36,851 nt of DNA from Rubrivivax sp. (GTDB lineage Bacteria; Pseudomonadota; Gammaproteobacteria; Burkholderiales; Burkholderiaceae_C): assembly GCA_026125665.1 (NCBI GenBank), contig JAHCKS010000046.1:1-36851 (forward strand), written 5' to 3'. Position numbers and translations under genes: made by a program. Below are positions 1-10,657 of the stretch, in pieces; within the stretch, counting starts at the first letter, position 1; every line of letters starts with the position of its first letter. Below the pieces are notes generated by a model, which was not told the origin of the DNA, searched no databases, and saw only the letters and a list, made by a program, of their open reading frames with translations.

Positions 1-2487
<2,487 letters not shown>

Positions 2488-2554
2488 GTCGGACTCCAGG
2501 TCTGCGGGCGCAGGAACGGCGAAGGCTATCGCAGCGCAGCATTGTGGGCAACGG

Positions 2555-2627
2555 ATTAAAACAGGGTCAGAACACTATATGGAGGTACCCATCCGTTCGA
2601 GATGATTTATTGGGGACACATGACAGC
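2555..2627. repeat. AT-rich segment with RAYT-type flank remnants
   Basis: This stretch is clearly richer in A+T than the surrounding DNA. It carries the short motifs AAAACAGGGTCAGA (from about 2559) and TTGGGGACACATGAC (from about 2610). Motifs of the form GGGGTCAGA / GGGGACAGA are, from memory, common beside REP-associated tyrosine transposase genes in proteobacteria, and the RAYT-like gene ends about 100 bp away. The reading as decayed flanks is an inference from similarity. The segment also overlaps the probable gltB promoter. Confidence 0.35.
2574..2602 (-). promoter_or_regulatory. Candidate gltB promoter (-10 TATAGT)
   Basis: On the minus strand a -10-like TATAGT (2579 to 2574) lies in the only AT-rich stretch upstream of gltB, giving a leader of about 80 nt. 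No good -35 hexamer is present at 16-18 bp, so this is weak. An alternative pair is TTGAGC (2633-2628) with ATAAAT (2610-2605), 17 bp apart. Confidence 0.3.
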
Positions 2628-2704
2628 GCTCAACCGGTGCGATAGCACCGGGATCGACGCGCTTCGGGGCGGCCGTGAACCGCCGTGGAGCGTCAGCCGG
2701 AGCT

Positions 2705-2728
2705 TGACCGGGAGCGCGGGCCCGGTCA
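2705..2728 (-). terminator. 8-bp GC hairpin over the RAYT-like stop codon
   Basis: TGACCGGG (2705-2712) and CCCGGTCA (2721-2728) form a perfect 8-bp inverted repeat with an 8-nt loop. The right arm contains the stop codon of the RAYT-like gene. No T tract follows on the minus strand, so it is at best a weak or stabilising structure. Confidence 0.3.
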
Positions 2729-3391
2729 GGCAGCGCGGCGCGGGCGACCACGCGGCCGCGGCGTGGGCAGGCGCCTGCCCGGCAAGGTCAGGCCCTTGAT
2801 GAAGGCCGCCTCGCCGCACACCCAGCCGCCGTCGACACAGCGCTCGAGGCGCTGGACCGCGGCTGCCGGGAGCGGCTCGGCCAGCTGGAGCGCGTAGGCG
2901 CGTTCGCGTTCGAATGGGGTGTTGCCGAGCGACCAGTACTCGGGCGGATCGACGAGCGGCCAGTCGCGGCTGCCGCCGCATCGCTGCCGCCCGCTCGTGG
3001 CGGAGGGGTCACCCGGGGCCGCGCCGTCGACGTAGCGCAGGGCCCGCAGCGTCCACGCACCGGGCTGGAGCGGCGCGCATCTGAAGCGGCCGGCCCACAA
3101 CGTCCCGACGCGACCGTGCCGGCGGTTGAAGGCGCCGACATAGCGCCGGCCGGTCGTCTGGACCCAGTGCGACAGCGCCTGCGCTGCTGCAGGTGTGGCC
3201 AGGAGTCGCACTTCGCCCGGCAGGGTGGCGTACGCGTGCCACTGCACGGTGCTGCCGGCCGAGGCGTCATGCAGGATCTCGAGGAACCGCTGCCGGTCGT
3301 CCCACGTGGGGCAGGGGTGCACGCCGGTCAGCGCGCGCAGCACCACCAGGTGCGCCAGGCCGGGCAGGACGAGGCGTGACTGGCGAGCCAC
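2726..3391 (-). CDS. REP-associated tyrosine transposase-like protein with degenerate HUH motif
   Basis: A 221-residue Y1-transposase (IS200/RAYT) family protein. The fold signature is present: MARQSRLVLPGLAHLVVLRA at the start (family pattern: LPGxxHHVxxRG), WHAYATLP before the HUH site, GRRYVGAFNRR and GTLWAGRF. At the place where active enzymes have NHVHLL this protein has GEVRLL: Glu60 and Arg62 stand where the two metal-binding histidines should be. Tyr84 in GRRYV may be the former nucleophile. The C-terminus ends in RPRGRPRRAA, which matches the AT-hook core (GRP flanked by Arg). The GTG start lies 4 bp after the dgt stop, so it is translated as part of the aroK-aroB-dgt unit. The frame is intact over its full length. 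My reading is a domesticated, probably non-transposing DNA-binding protein; the actual function is unknown. Confidence 0.8.
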   Translation of the reverse strand: MARQSRLVLPGLAHLVVLRALTGVHPCPTWDDRQRFLEILHDASAGSTVQWHAYATLPGEVRLLATPAAAQALSHWVQTTGRRYVGAFNRRHGRVGTLWAGRFRCAPLQPGAWTLRALRYVDGAAPGDPSATSGRQRCGGSRDWPLVDPPEYWSLGNTPFERERAYALQLAEPLPAAAVQRLERCVDGGWVCGEAAFIKGLTLPGRRLPTPRPRGRPRRAA

Positions 3392-3395
3392 GGGG

Positions 3396-4604
3396 TCACA
3401 GCGCGGGAAAGGCGCGCCGCCCGCTGAGCCGTTCGTGCTCGCGCAGCGCGAACCGATCGGTCATGCCGGCGATGTAGTCGGCCACGGCGCGCGGGCGGTC
3501 TGCGGCGCCGGCGAAGTCGGGCGGCATCTCGGTGGGCCGACCGACGTAGGCGCGGAAGAGCTCCGCGACCACGTCGCGCGCCGTCGCCGTCGTCTGCTCG
3601 ACCTGCGGGTGGCGATAGAGGGCCTGGAAGAGGAAGCGCTTGAGCTCGTCGAGCGCGGCCCGGCAGGCCGGCGAGAAGCCCACCAGCGGCTGCGCCAGGC
3701 GCCGCACGTCGTCCACGTCGGCCGGACGCACCGCCCGCAAGGCCGCTTCGCTGTGCTGCACGACGTCGGCGACCAGGTGCGCGAGCAGCCGGCGAAGCGT
3801 CTCGAAGACGAGCCGGCGGCCGGCACCCGCGGCGAGCCCGGCCGGCCGCCGTGCCAGCGCCTGCGCATGCGCGCGCTCGAACAAGGGCACCTCGCGCAGC
3901 GCTTCCACCCGCAGCAGGCCGGAACGCAGGCCGTCATCGATGTCGTGCGTGCAGTAGGCGATCTCGTCGGCGAGGTTGACCAGTTGTGCCTCGAGCCCCG
4001 GCTGGCCGCCGTCGACGAAGCGGCGTGCCGGGCCGTCGGGCTCGGCGGCGAGAAGACGCCGGGCGTTGCGCGGCGAGCAGTGCTTGAGGATGCCTTCCCG
4101 GGCCTCGAAGGTCAGGTTCAGGCCGTCGAAGGCGAAGTAGCGCTGCTCCAGCCCGTCGACGACGCGCAGGCTCTGGAGGTTGTGCTCGAAGCCACCGTGC
4201 TCGGCCATGCAGGCGTGCAGCGCGTCCTGGCCCGCGTGGCCGAACGGCGTGTGGCCGAGGTCGTGCGCCAGCGCGATGGCCTCGGCCAGGTCCTCGTGCA
4301 GGCGCAGCTCGCGCGCCGCCGAGCGGGCTACCTGCGCCACTTCGAGCGAGTGCGTCAGTCGCGTGCGGAACAGGTCGCCTTCGTGGTTGACGAAAACCTG
4401 CGTCTTGTAGACGAGGCGCCGGAAGGCCGTGCTGTGCACGATGCGGTCGCGGTCGCGCTGGTGCTCGTTGCGCGTCGGCGCAGGCGGCTCCGGCACGCGC
4501 CGGCCGCGCGAGGCCTGCGGCGCGCAGGCCCACGGCGCCAGGGCCGGTGGAGTGATGAGGAGTGGCGGCGAGGCCGATGCCTGCGGGCCGCCCGGCGTGT
4601 TCAC
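3396..4604 (-). CDS. dgt: Deoxyguanosinetriphosphate triphosphohydrolase-like HD protein
   Basis: A 402-residue HD-superfamily dNTP triphosphohydrolase, which splits dGTP or other dNTPs into deoxynucleoside and triphosphate. Visible family motifs are [33 protein letters not shown], the HD pair in [13 protein letters not shown] and the late metal-site Asp in [14 protein letters not shown]. The start chosen is the GTG at 4604, which overlaps the aroB stop as GTGA; it is the only early start codon in frame and implies translational coupling. The N-terminus is Pro/Ala-rich for about 35 residues before the family core. The length fits the shorter Dgt-like group of Burkholderiales rather than the 505-residue E. 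coli enzyme. Substrate preference cannot be read from sequence. Confidence 0.92.
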   Translation of the reverse strand: MNTPGGPQASASPPLLITPPALAPWACAPQASRGRRVPEPPAPTRNEHQRDRDRIVHSTAFRRLVYKTQVFVNHEGDLFRTRLTHSLEVAQVARSAARELRLHEDLAEAIALAHDLGHTPFGHAGQDALHACMAEHGGFEHNLQSLRVVDGLEQRYFAFDGLNLTFEAREGILKHCSPRNARRLLAAEPDGPARRFVDGGQPGLEAQLVNLADEIAYCTHDIDDGLRSGLLRVEALREVPLFERAHAQALARRPAGLAAGAGRRLVFETLRRLLAHLVADVVQHSEAALRAVRPADVDDVRRLAQPLVGFSPACRAALDELKRFLFQALYRHPQVEQTTATARDVVAELFRAYVGRPTEMPPDFAGAADRPRAVADYIAGMTDRFALREHERLSGRRAFPAL

Positions 4605-5788
4605 GCCGGCGGCGGGCCGCCCGGCCCCGTCGCGCTGTGGCGGCGGATCGCGGCCAGCACGCGTTCGTCGGGCGCCGCCCGCACGACGGCGTGCCCTGGA
4701 CGGTCGACGAGCACGAAGCGGATCTCGCCGGCCTCGGCCTTCTTGTCGTGGCGCATCAGCTCCAGCCAGCGCTCGGAGGGGAAGGCCGGCGCGGCCGTCG
4801 GCAGGCCGGCGCGCTGCACGAGGCGGCGCATGCGCTCGACGAAACCGCCCGGCACCAGGCCGAGGTCGGCCGACAGCTGGCTGGCCAGCACCATGCCGCA
4901 GCCCACGGCCTCGCCGTGCAGCCAGCGGCCGTAGCCCAGTGCGGCTTCGATGGCGTGGCCGAAGGTGTGGCCGAAGTTCAGGATGGCGCGCAGCCCGCTC
5001 TCGCGCTCGTCGGCGCCGACGACCTCGGCCTTGATCTCGCAGGAGCGCTGCACCGCACGCGCGAGCGCTGCAGGCTCGCGCGCGAGCAGCGCATCGAGGT
5101 TCGCCTCGATCCAGCCGAGGAAGCCCTCGTCGTGGATCGGGCCGTACTTGATGATCTCCGCCAGGCCGGCCGCGAACTCGCGCGCGGGCAGCGTGGACAG
5201 CGTGTCCAGGTCGCACAGCACCCGCACCGGCTGGTGGAAGGCGCCGATCATGTTCTTGCCGAGCGGGTGGTTGATGGCCGTCTTGCCGCCGACCGAGCTG
5301 TCCACCTGGGCCAGCAGCGTCGTGGGCACCTGCACGAACGGCACGCCGCGCATGTAGGTGGCCGCCGCGAAGCCGGTGATGTCGCCGACGACGCCGCCGC
5401 CCAGGGCGTAGAGCAGCGTCTTGCGGTCGCAGCCGGTGCGCAGCAGGTGGTCGTAGATCGTCTGCAGCGAGCTCCAGTCCTTGTGTTCCTCGCCGTCGGC
5501 GAGCAGCACGTGCGTGACCTGGCGATGCCGTGGCGCGATGGCCGCGCAGAGCGCCGGCCCGTGGATCGGCCAGACGGTCGTGTTGCTGACGATCACGCCG
5601 TCGGCGGCGGCAGGCAGTCCCGCCCACGAGCCGGGCTCGGCGAGCAGGCCGCGGCCGATGCGGATCTCGTAGCGGCTGGCTGGCGTGGTGACTTCGACCA
5701 CGCAGCGCCCCGTGGATCCGTCGTGCGGCGGCGGCCCGGCCGTCAGGAGCGACGGGTCCTCGGCGGCTGCGGGGGCGTGAGGCGCCAT
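4601..5788 (-). CDS. aroB: 3-dehydroquinate synthase
   Basis: Second step of the shikimate pathway: DAHP to 3-dehydroquinate, using NAD and a divalent metal. The protein is 395 residues; the usual length is about 360. The extra is an N-terminal stretch of about 28 residues ([15 protein letters not shown]...) before the family start at [15 protein letters not shown]. Motifs seen are [11 protein letters not shown] (NAD site), [19 protein letters not shown], the lysine-rich [15 protein letters not shown] and the metal-binding [14 protein letters not shown] later GTG near the VEVTT segment is a possible alternative start. It lies 48 bp after aroK and overlaps dgt by 4 bases. The order aroK-aroB after pilQ is conserved in beta- and gammaproteobacteria. 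Confidence 0.96.
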   Translation of the reverse strand: MAPHAPAAAEDPSLLTAGPPPHDGSTGRCVVEVTTPASRYEIRIGRGLLAEPGSWAGLPAAADGVIVSNTTVWPIHGPALCAAIAPRHRQVTHVLLADGEEHKDWSSLQTIYDHLLRTGCDRKTLLYALGGGVVGDITGFAAATYMRGVPFVQVPTTLLAQVDSSVGGKTAINHPLGKNMIGAFHQPVRVLCDLDTLSTLPAREFAAGLAEIIKYGPIHDEGFLGWIEANLDALLAREPAALARAVQRSCEIKAEVVGADERESGLRAILNFGHTFGHAIEAALGYGRWLHGEAVGCGMVLASQLSADLGLVPGGFVERMRRLVQRAGLPTAAPAFPSERWLELMRHDKKAEAGEIRFVLVDRPGHAVVRAAPDERVLAAIRRHSATGPGGPPPA

Positions 5789-5836
5789 GACTGCGGCAGT
5801 GTACGGCGCGGCAGGCCACCCCCGGCCGCACCGCGC

Positions 5837-6412
5837 TCAACGCGGCGGGCCACCCGGGCCAACCGGCGAAGGCACCCGCTCGGGGCTGACGAGGCCGGCG
5901 AGCTCGAGCTGCATCAACACCATGCCGACCAGCGCCCCGACCGACGGGCGAGCGGCCTCGACGACGAAGTGCGCTGTCTTGCGGTACAGCGGGTCGCGCT
6001 CGCGGTACAGGTCGCGCAGCCGGCGCAAGGGGTCGGCAACCTGCAGCAGGGGCCGCTGCGTGTCGTGGCGCAGCCGCCGGTGCAGGTCCTCCGGTGTGGA
6101 GCGCAGGTAGAAGACATGCGTGCGGGAGTGCAGCGCGTCGCGATTGCTCGGGCGCAGCACCGCGCCACCGCCAGTGGCCAGCACGCAGCCGCCCGCCTGT
6201 GTCAGCTCATCGATGACGTCTGCCTCGGCGTCGCGGAAGGCGGGTTCGCCCTGCACGGCGAAGAACTCGCGGATCGGCATGCCAAGACGGCGCTCGATCT
6301 CGTGGTCGCTGTCGAGGTAGCGCAGCCCGAGATGCCGCGCCAGCTGCCGCCCGACAGTGGACTTGCCGCAGCCGGGCATGCCGACGAGGGAGAGGGCGAG
6401 GGGCGCGGTCAC
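5837..6412 (-). CDS. aroK: Shikimate kinase
   Basis: Phosphorylates shikimate at the 3-hydroxyl using ATP. The protein has 191 residues. The Walker A loop is GMPGCGKST (Gly11 to Thr19); shikimate-binding residues sit in LDSDHEIERR and in FRDAEADVI; LATGGGAVL is the family's GGG segment; the lid region is RHDTQRPLL. The C-terminus adds a Pro/Gly-rich tail (SPVGPGGPPR) not found in the usual 175-residue enzymes. The start is GTG at 6412; no in-frame ATG precedes the P-loop. It follows pilQ by 76 bp containing a strong hairpin and is followed 48 bp later by aroB. Confidence 0.95.
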   Translation of the reverse strand: MTAPLALSLVGMPGCGKSTVGRQLARHLGLRYLDSDHEIERRLGMPIREFFAVQGEPAFRDAEADVIDELTQAGGCVLATGGGAVLRPSNRDALHSRTHVFYLRSTPEDLHRRLRHDTQRPLLQVADPLRRLRDLYRERDPLYRKTAHFVVEAARPSVGALVGMVLMQLELAGLVSPERVPSPVGPGGPPR

Positions 6413-6447
6413 GCCCGCAGTATCAGGCCAGAGGCCGACTCCCCGGT

Positions 6448-6472
6448 CCGGCCGCCAGCACTTGGCGGCCGG
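6448..6472 (-). terminator. 10-bp GC hairpin between pilQ and aroK
   Basis: CCGGCCGCCA (6448-6457) and TGGCGGCCGG (6463-6472) form a perfect 10-bp stem with a 5-nt loop, 17 bp after the pilQ stop. No T tract follows, so it may be a partial terminator or an mRNA 3'-end stabiliser separating pil from aro expression. Confidence 0.45.
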
Positions 6473-6488
6473 GGCTGCCCGCGCCAGG

Positions 6489-8669
6489 TCAGCGCGCAGC
6501 GGAGCGGTCGGTCACGATCTTCGGCGTGATGAACACGAGCAGCTCGGTCTTGTTCGTCGAGCGCACCTTGTTCTGGAACAGGTAGCCGAGGATCGGGATG
6601 TCGCCCAGCAGCGGCACCTTGTTGATGGTGTCGCGCTCGTTCTGCGTGAAGATGCCGCCGATCACCACCGTGCCGCCGTTCTCCACCAGCACCTGCGTGC
6701 GCACGTGTTTGGTGTCGATGGCGAAGCCGGCCACGGTGGCGATGCCGACGCTGTCCTTGTTGACGTCCACGTCGAGGATGACGTTGCCCTCGGGCGTGAT
6801 CTGCGGCGTGACCTCCAGCTTCAGGTTGGCCTTGCGGAAGGCGATCGACGTGGCACCGCTGGAGGTGGCCTGCTGGTAGGGCAGCTCGGTGCCCTGCTCG
6901 ATCAGCGCCTTCACCTGGTCGGCGGTGATGACGCGCGGGCTGGAGATGATCTTCCCCCGGCCCTCGGACTCGAGCGCCGACAGCTCCAGGTTGAGGAAGC
7001 GGTTGAGCGACGAACTGAACAGCGACACCGCGAAGTTCCCGGCCGCCGCGCCGCCGAAGGCCGCGCCGGAGACGTTGGCCGGCAGGTTGACGAACTGCGT
7101 GTCGTTGTATGCCGCCGCGGCGCCAGGCTGGCCGGTCGTCGCGCCGATGGCCGCGTAGTTGCCGCCGACGGCAAAGCGCGCATCCCCGCCCAGCGCGTTG
7201 CCGGGAACCGGCAGGCGGCGGTCGTTGACGCCGAACTTCACGCCGAGCGCCCGCCCGAACGTGTCGTCGGCCTCGACGATGCGCGCCTCGATCAGCACCT
7301 GCCGCACCGGGATGTCGATCTTGGCGATGAGGGCCTGGATCTCCTCCAGCTTCGACGGGATGTCGTTGACGAAGAGCTGGTTCGTGCGCGCCTCGTAGAT
7401 GATCGAGCCGCGCGGCGAGAGGATGCGTGTCGTCGTGGCGCCAGCGCCGCCCGCGCCGCTCTGCGCGGAGCTCGTGCCGAGCAGGCCGCGTGCCACCTCC
7501 TCGGCTTTCGTGTAGTTGAGCTGGAACGCCTGCGTGCGCAGCGGCTCGAGCTCGGCCACCTTCTTGCGCGCCTCGAGGTCGGCCTGCTCCTTGGCGGCCA
7601 GCTCGTCCTTCGGCGCGATCCACAGCACGTTGCCGTTCTTGCGCACCCCCAGTCCCTTGCTCTGCAGGATGATGTCCAGCGCCTGGTCCCAGGGCACGTC
7701 CTTCAGGCGCAGCGTCACGCTGCCGGTGACGGTGTCGCTGGTGACGACGTTGAAGTTCGTGAAGTCGGCGATGACCTGCAGCAGCGCGCGCACCTCGATG
7801 TTCTGGAAGTTCAGCGACAGCTTCTCGCCCTGGAACCCCGGCCCCTGCACGAGCTTGTTCGGGTCCACCACCATCGGCCGGACCTCGAGCACGAACTGCT
7901 GGTCGGTCTGGTAGGCGCTGTGTTCCCACGCGCCGGTGGGCTCGACGACCATGCGCACGCGGTCGCCGCTCTGGAAGGTGGAGACCGTGCGCACCGGCGT
8001 GCCGAAGTCGGTGACGTCCAGGCGCCGCCGCAGGTTCTCCGGCAGCGTCGAGCGCAGGAACTCGACGACCAGGTTCTGGCCCTGCTGGCGGATGTCGACA
8101 CCCACCTGGTTGCTCGGAAGATTGACGATGACGCGGCCGGCGCCGTCGGTGCCACGGCGGAAGTCGATGTCGCGAAGGGCCTGCGGCGTCGTGTTCTGCG
8201 GCGGGGCGAACTGCGTGCTGGGTGCGGCGCCGGGCGTCGCGGCGGGTGCGGCCGCGACGGGCGTGCCGCCGCCGGCGTCGAGCACCAGCAGCAGCGTGCG
8301 GCCCTGGATCTGGGCGTTGTAGCCCGAAGCCTGCTTCAGGTTCAGCACCAGCCGCGTGCGGTCGCTGCCCTGCGCCACGCTCACCGAACGCAGGTTGCCG
8401 ACGTTGACCTCGACGCTGTTGCGCCCCATCGCGTTGCCCACGCCCGGCAGGTCGATGGCGATGCGCGGCGGTTGCTGGATCGAGAACCCCGTCGGCACCG
8501 CGGGCAGCGGCTCCGAGAGCTCGATGCGCACGACGTCGGCCCCGGCCTGCTGCGTCGTGGTGATCGACTGGATCGCGTTCTGTGCCCAGGCACCCGGCGC
8601 CCAGCCCGCCAGCACCGTGGCCAAGGCGGTGGCAAGGGCAGCCCGTGCGGCTCGCCAGCGGTAGGTCAT
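6489..8669 (-). CDS. pilQ: Type IV pilus secretin PilQ
   Basis: Outer-membrane secretin through which the type IV pilus emerges. From the ATG at 8669 the protein has 726 residues and starts with a signal peptide ending near AWA-QNA (about residue 29). In order: AMIN domains (about 30-290), a secretin N-terminal/STN domain (NFQNIEVRALLQVIADFTNFNVV), an N1 domain (FQLNYTKAEEVARGLLG), and the secretin core with VLIEARIVEADDTFGRALGV, SSPRVITADQVKALIEQGTE and VPLLGDIPILGYLFQNK. GAGGAG lies 8 nt before this ATG. An alternative ATG at 8720 overlaps the pilP stop as ATGA and would add 17 residues before the signal peptide. Last gene of pilMNOPQ. Confidence 0.96.
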   Translation of the reverse strand: MTYRWRAARAALATALATVLAGWAPGAWAQNAIQSITTTQQAGADVVRIELSEPLPAVPTGFSIQQPPRIAIDLPGVGNAMGRNSVEVNVGNLRSVSVAQGSDRTRLVLNLKQASGYNAQIQGRTLLLVLDAGGGTPVAAAPAATPGAAPSTQFAPPQNTTPQALRDIDFRRGTDGAGRVIVNLPSNQVGVDIRQQGQNLVVEFLRSTLPENLRRRLDVTDFGTPVRTVSTFQSGDRVRMVVEPTGAWEHSAYQTDQQFVLEVRPMVVDPNKLVQGPGFQGEKLSLNFQNIEVRALLQVIADFTNFNVVTSDTVTGSVTLRLKDVPWDQALDIILQSKGLGVRKNGNVLWIAPKDELAAKEQADLEARKKVAELEPLRTQAFQLNYTKAEEVARGLLGTSSAQSGAGGAGATTTRILSPRGSIIYEARTNQLFVNDIPSKLEEIQALIAKIDIPVRQVLIEARIVEADDTFGRALGVKFGVNDRRLPVPGNALGGDARFAVGGNYAAIGATTGQPGAAAAYNDTQFVNLPANVSGAAFGGAAAGNFAVSLFSSSLNRFLNLELSALESEGRGKIISSPRVITADQVKALIEQGTELPYQQATSSGATSIAFRKANLKLEVTPQITPEGNVILDVDVNKDSVGIATVAGFAIDTKHVRTQVLVENGGTVVIGGIFTQNERDTINKVPLLGDIPILGYLFQNKVRSTNKTELLVFITPKIVTDRSAAR

Positions 8670-8716
8670 GGTGCGCGTCTCCTCGGGTGTCTCGGTGCAG
8701 GTGGGTCGGCCGGCGT

Positions 8717-9328
8717 TCATCGTCCCCTCTCCAAAAGCTGCAGCGTCGCCGGGCGCTCGATCCACTCGCCGGCGGCGTCCTGCACGATCTCGCGCAGCGC
8801 GATCTCGGTCTCGCCGATGCGCGTGATGCGGCCGTAGTTCTGGCCGAGATAGTCGCCCACCTTCACCTGGTACAGCAGGTTGTCCACGCGCAGCAGCGCA
8901 TACGGGCGGCCCTGCCGGTTGACGCTTCCGACCATGCTCATCGAATCGAGCGGGAAGGCCTCCAGCGGCTCGCGCCGCCGGTTCAACTCGGCCGCGAGCA
9001 GCGAGTTCGGCTGCCGCGCTTCCTGCTTGAGGGCGACGCTCAGCTTCTGCTGGCTGAAGGGGTCCACGGCCTGCAGGCTGCCGTAGGGCTGCGGGTTGAA
9101 CCGCTTGGGCGGCGACAGCGGCGTGACGTTCGGCTTGACCTCGCGCCGCTGTTGCTCCATCCACTGCTGCAGTTCTTCGTGCTCGGCACCGCAGCCCGCC
9201 AGCAGGGCCGCGGCCAACAGGCCGGCCACCAGCGGCCGGCCGGCCAACGAGGGCGGGCCGCCGCGCAATGACGAACCACCGCGCCGCGCGCCACGGCGCG
9301 AGGCCGCCGGAGGGCCGAGCGGGCTCAC
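8717..9328 (-). CDS. pilP: Type IV pilus assembly lipoprotein PilP
   Basis: Inner-membrane lipoprotein that links the PilMNO platform to PilQ. With the GTG at 9328 it has 203 residues. The lipobox is LLAGC at about residue 46, so the part before it is much longer than a normal 16-25 residue lipoprotein signal. The first 25 or so residues are Arg/Gly/Pro-rich (SPLGPPAASRRGARRGG). Later in-frame TTG codons, about 26 and 19 residues before the Cys, are plausible true starts. The GTG overlaps the pilO stop as GTGA. The C-terminal half (VDPFSQQKLS, SMVGSVNRQGRPYALLRVD, YLGQNYGRITRI) matches the PilP fold. The first 15 bases of the coding strand resemble the repeat before gspI (31900-32019). Confidence 0.92.
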   Translation of the reverse strand: MSPLGPPAASRRGARRGGSSLRGGPPSLAGRPLVAGLLAAALLAGCGAEHEELQQWMEQQRREVKPNVTPLSPPKRFNPQPYGSLQAVDPFSQQKLSVALKQEARQPNSLLAAELNRRREPLEAFPLDSMSMVGSVNRQGRPYALLRVDNLLYQVKVGDYLGQNYGRITRIGETEIALREIVQDAAGEWIERPATLQLLERGR

Positions 9329-10014
9329 GGTTTCGCCCCCGGCTTGGCGGCCGCCTGCTTGGCCTTCTGCTGTTCGGCCACTTCCGCAGCGTCAAGGTAG
9401 CGGTACGTGCGGGCCGTGGCGTCCATGGCGAGCGAGCCGTCGCGTGCCGGCAGGATGTTCAGGTTGTGCAGCGTCACGATGCGCGAGAGGTTGGCGATGT
9501 CGGCCGTGAACGCGCCGATGTCGTGGTAGCGGCCGCTGACGCGGATGGAGATGGGCAGTTCGGCGTAGTAGTCCTTCACCTGCACCTGCCCGGGCCGGAA
9601 AAGCTCGAACAGCAGGCCGCGGCCCAGGCCCGCCTGGTTGATGTCGGACAGCAGCGCGTCCATCTCGGCCTTGCCCGGGAGCTGCTTCTCCAGCTGCGTC
9701 ACGTACTCCTGCACCTGCAGCTTCTGCTTGCGCAGCTCGGCCAGGTTCACCGCCTGCCCCAGCCGGTTGCGGTAGGTGGCCTTGAGCTGCGGCTCCTGGG
9801 CACGAGCGCCGTCGAGCTCTTCCTGCGCCGCGCGGAGCAGGAACCACCAGCCGACGATGACCACCGCGATCACCGTGACGAACCACAGCGCCAGCTTGGG
9901 CAGCGTCGGCCACTGCCCCGGCTCGTTGACGTTGAGGTTGCGGAACTGGCCCGCGGCCTGGTCGAAGAGACTGGTCAGCTCGAAACCGAGGGTCGACGCC
10001 TTGTTCGTTGCCAT
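9325..10014 (-). CDS. pilO: Type IV pilus inner-membrane protein PilO
   Basis: PilO pairs with PilN in the inner membrane, with coiled-coil and ferredoxin-like domains in the periplasm. The protein has 229 residues, with one membrane segment (LALWFVTVIAVVIVGWWFLL, about residues 35-54), then a coiled coil (NLAELRKQKLQVQEYVTQLEKQ) and the domain with YYAELPISIRVSGRYHDIGAF, typical of PilO. The ATG at 10014 was chosen because GAGGGG lies about 6 nt upstream and the family starts here; the frame stays open to 10119 but that part is Arg/Pro-rich and lies inside pilN. It begins 10 bp after pilN and overlaps pilP by 4 bases. The C-terminal tail is Ala/Lys-rich. Confidence 0.95.
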   Translation of the reverse strand: MATNKASTLGFELTSLFDQAAGQFRNLNVNEPGQWPTLPKLALWFVTVIAVVIVGWWFLLRAAQEELDGARAQEPQLKATYRNRLGQAVNLAELRKQKLQVQEYVTQLEKQLPGKAEMDALLSDINQAGLGRGLLFELFRPGQVQVKDYYAELPISIRVSGRYHDIGAFTADIANLSRIVTLHNLNILPARDGSLAMDATARTYRYLDAAEVAEQQKAKQAAAKPGAKP

Positions 10015-10024
10015 GTCGGGCCCC

Positions 10025-10657
10025 TCAGGAAGACCGCGTCGCGGCGGCCGAGGCGCCACCGGCCGGCGCCGACGCCGCGCCGGTGGGTGCTTGCGCCGGC
10101 GGCCGCTTGAGCGTGACACGCATGGAGAACTCGAACAGGCGCCGCTGTTCCCTGTTCGGCCCGCTGACAGTGGTGGCCTTGATCTCCACCAGCTCCGGCC
10201 GCTCGAGCCAGGGCGAGTTGTAGAGCGTGTTGCGCAGGTACTCGGAAACGCGCTCGTTGGTCTGCGCCACGCCGCTGACGGCGATGACCTGGTTGGTCTG
10301 CCGCACCGCCGTCAGGTACACGCCCTCGGGCGTCTGCCGCACCAGTTCGTCCAGCAGGTGCACCGGCAGGTTGCGGTCGGTCTGCAGGTTCTCCACCGCG
10401 GCCTGTCGAGCCTTCAGCGCCTCGATCTCGGCGCGCAGGTTGGCGATGTCGCGGATCTGCGCGTCCAGGCGCGCGATCTCGGCCTTCAGGAAGTCGTTGC
10501 GCGACTGCTGGGCCGAGGTCATCTGCTGCAGCACCGAGTACCACAGCCCCACGACGACCGCGCCGCCCAGGGCGGCGGCGCCGAGACCGACGAAGAACGC
10601 GCGCTTGCGCTGGCGGCGCTTTTCCTCGCGGTGCGGCAGCAGGTTGATGAGGATCAC
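10025..10657 (-). CDS. pilN: Type IV pilus inner-membrane protein PilN
   Basis: PilN binds PilM in the cytoplasm through its N-terminal peptide and PilO in the periplasm. The protein has 210 residues. The diagnostic N-terminus is ILINLLPHREEKRRQRK (family consensus INLLPWR), followed by one membrane helix (about 20-42), a coiled coil (about 50-92) and the periplasmic domain with TPEGVYLTAVRQTNQVIAVSG. The last 25 residues are Ala/Pro-rich and look disordered. The start is GTG at 10657, which overlaps the pilM stop as GTGA. Confidence 0.95.
   Translation of the reverse strand: MILINLLPHREEKRRQRKRAFFVGLGAAALGGAVVVGLWYSVLQQMTSAQQSRNDFLKAEIARLDAQIRDIANLRAEIEALKARQAAVENLQTDRNLPVHLLDELVRQTPEGVYLTAVRQTNQVIAVSGVAQTNERVSEYLRNTLYNSPWLERPELVEIKATTVSGPNREQRRLFEFSMRVTLKRPPAQAPTGAASAPAGGASAAATRSS

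Noticed and set aside
3396-5840. Single 814-codon frame that would fuse an aroB-region product to Dgt
   Set aside because: Only the part after 4604 is Dgt-like. The earlier part is a shadow of aroB, which is real in another frame; the GTGA overlap explains the junction.
9328-10119. pilO start at 10119
   Set aside because: The first 35 codons are Arg/Pro-rich and lie inside pilN; the ATG at 10014 has a ribosome-binding site and the family N-terminus.
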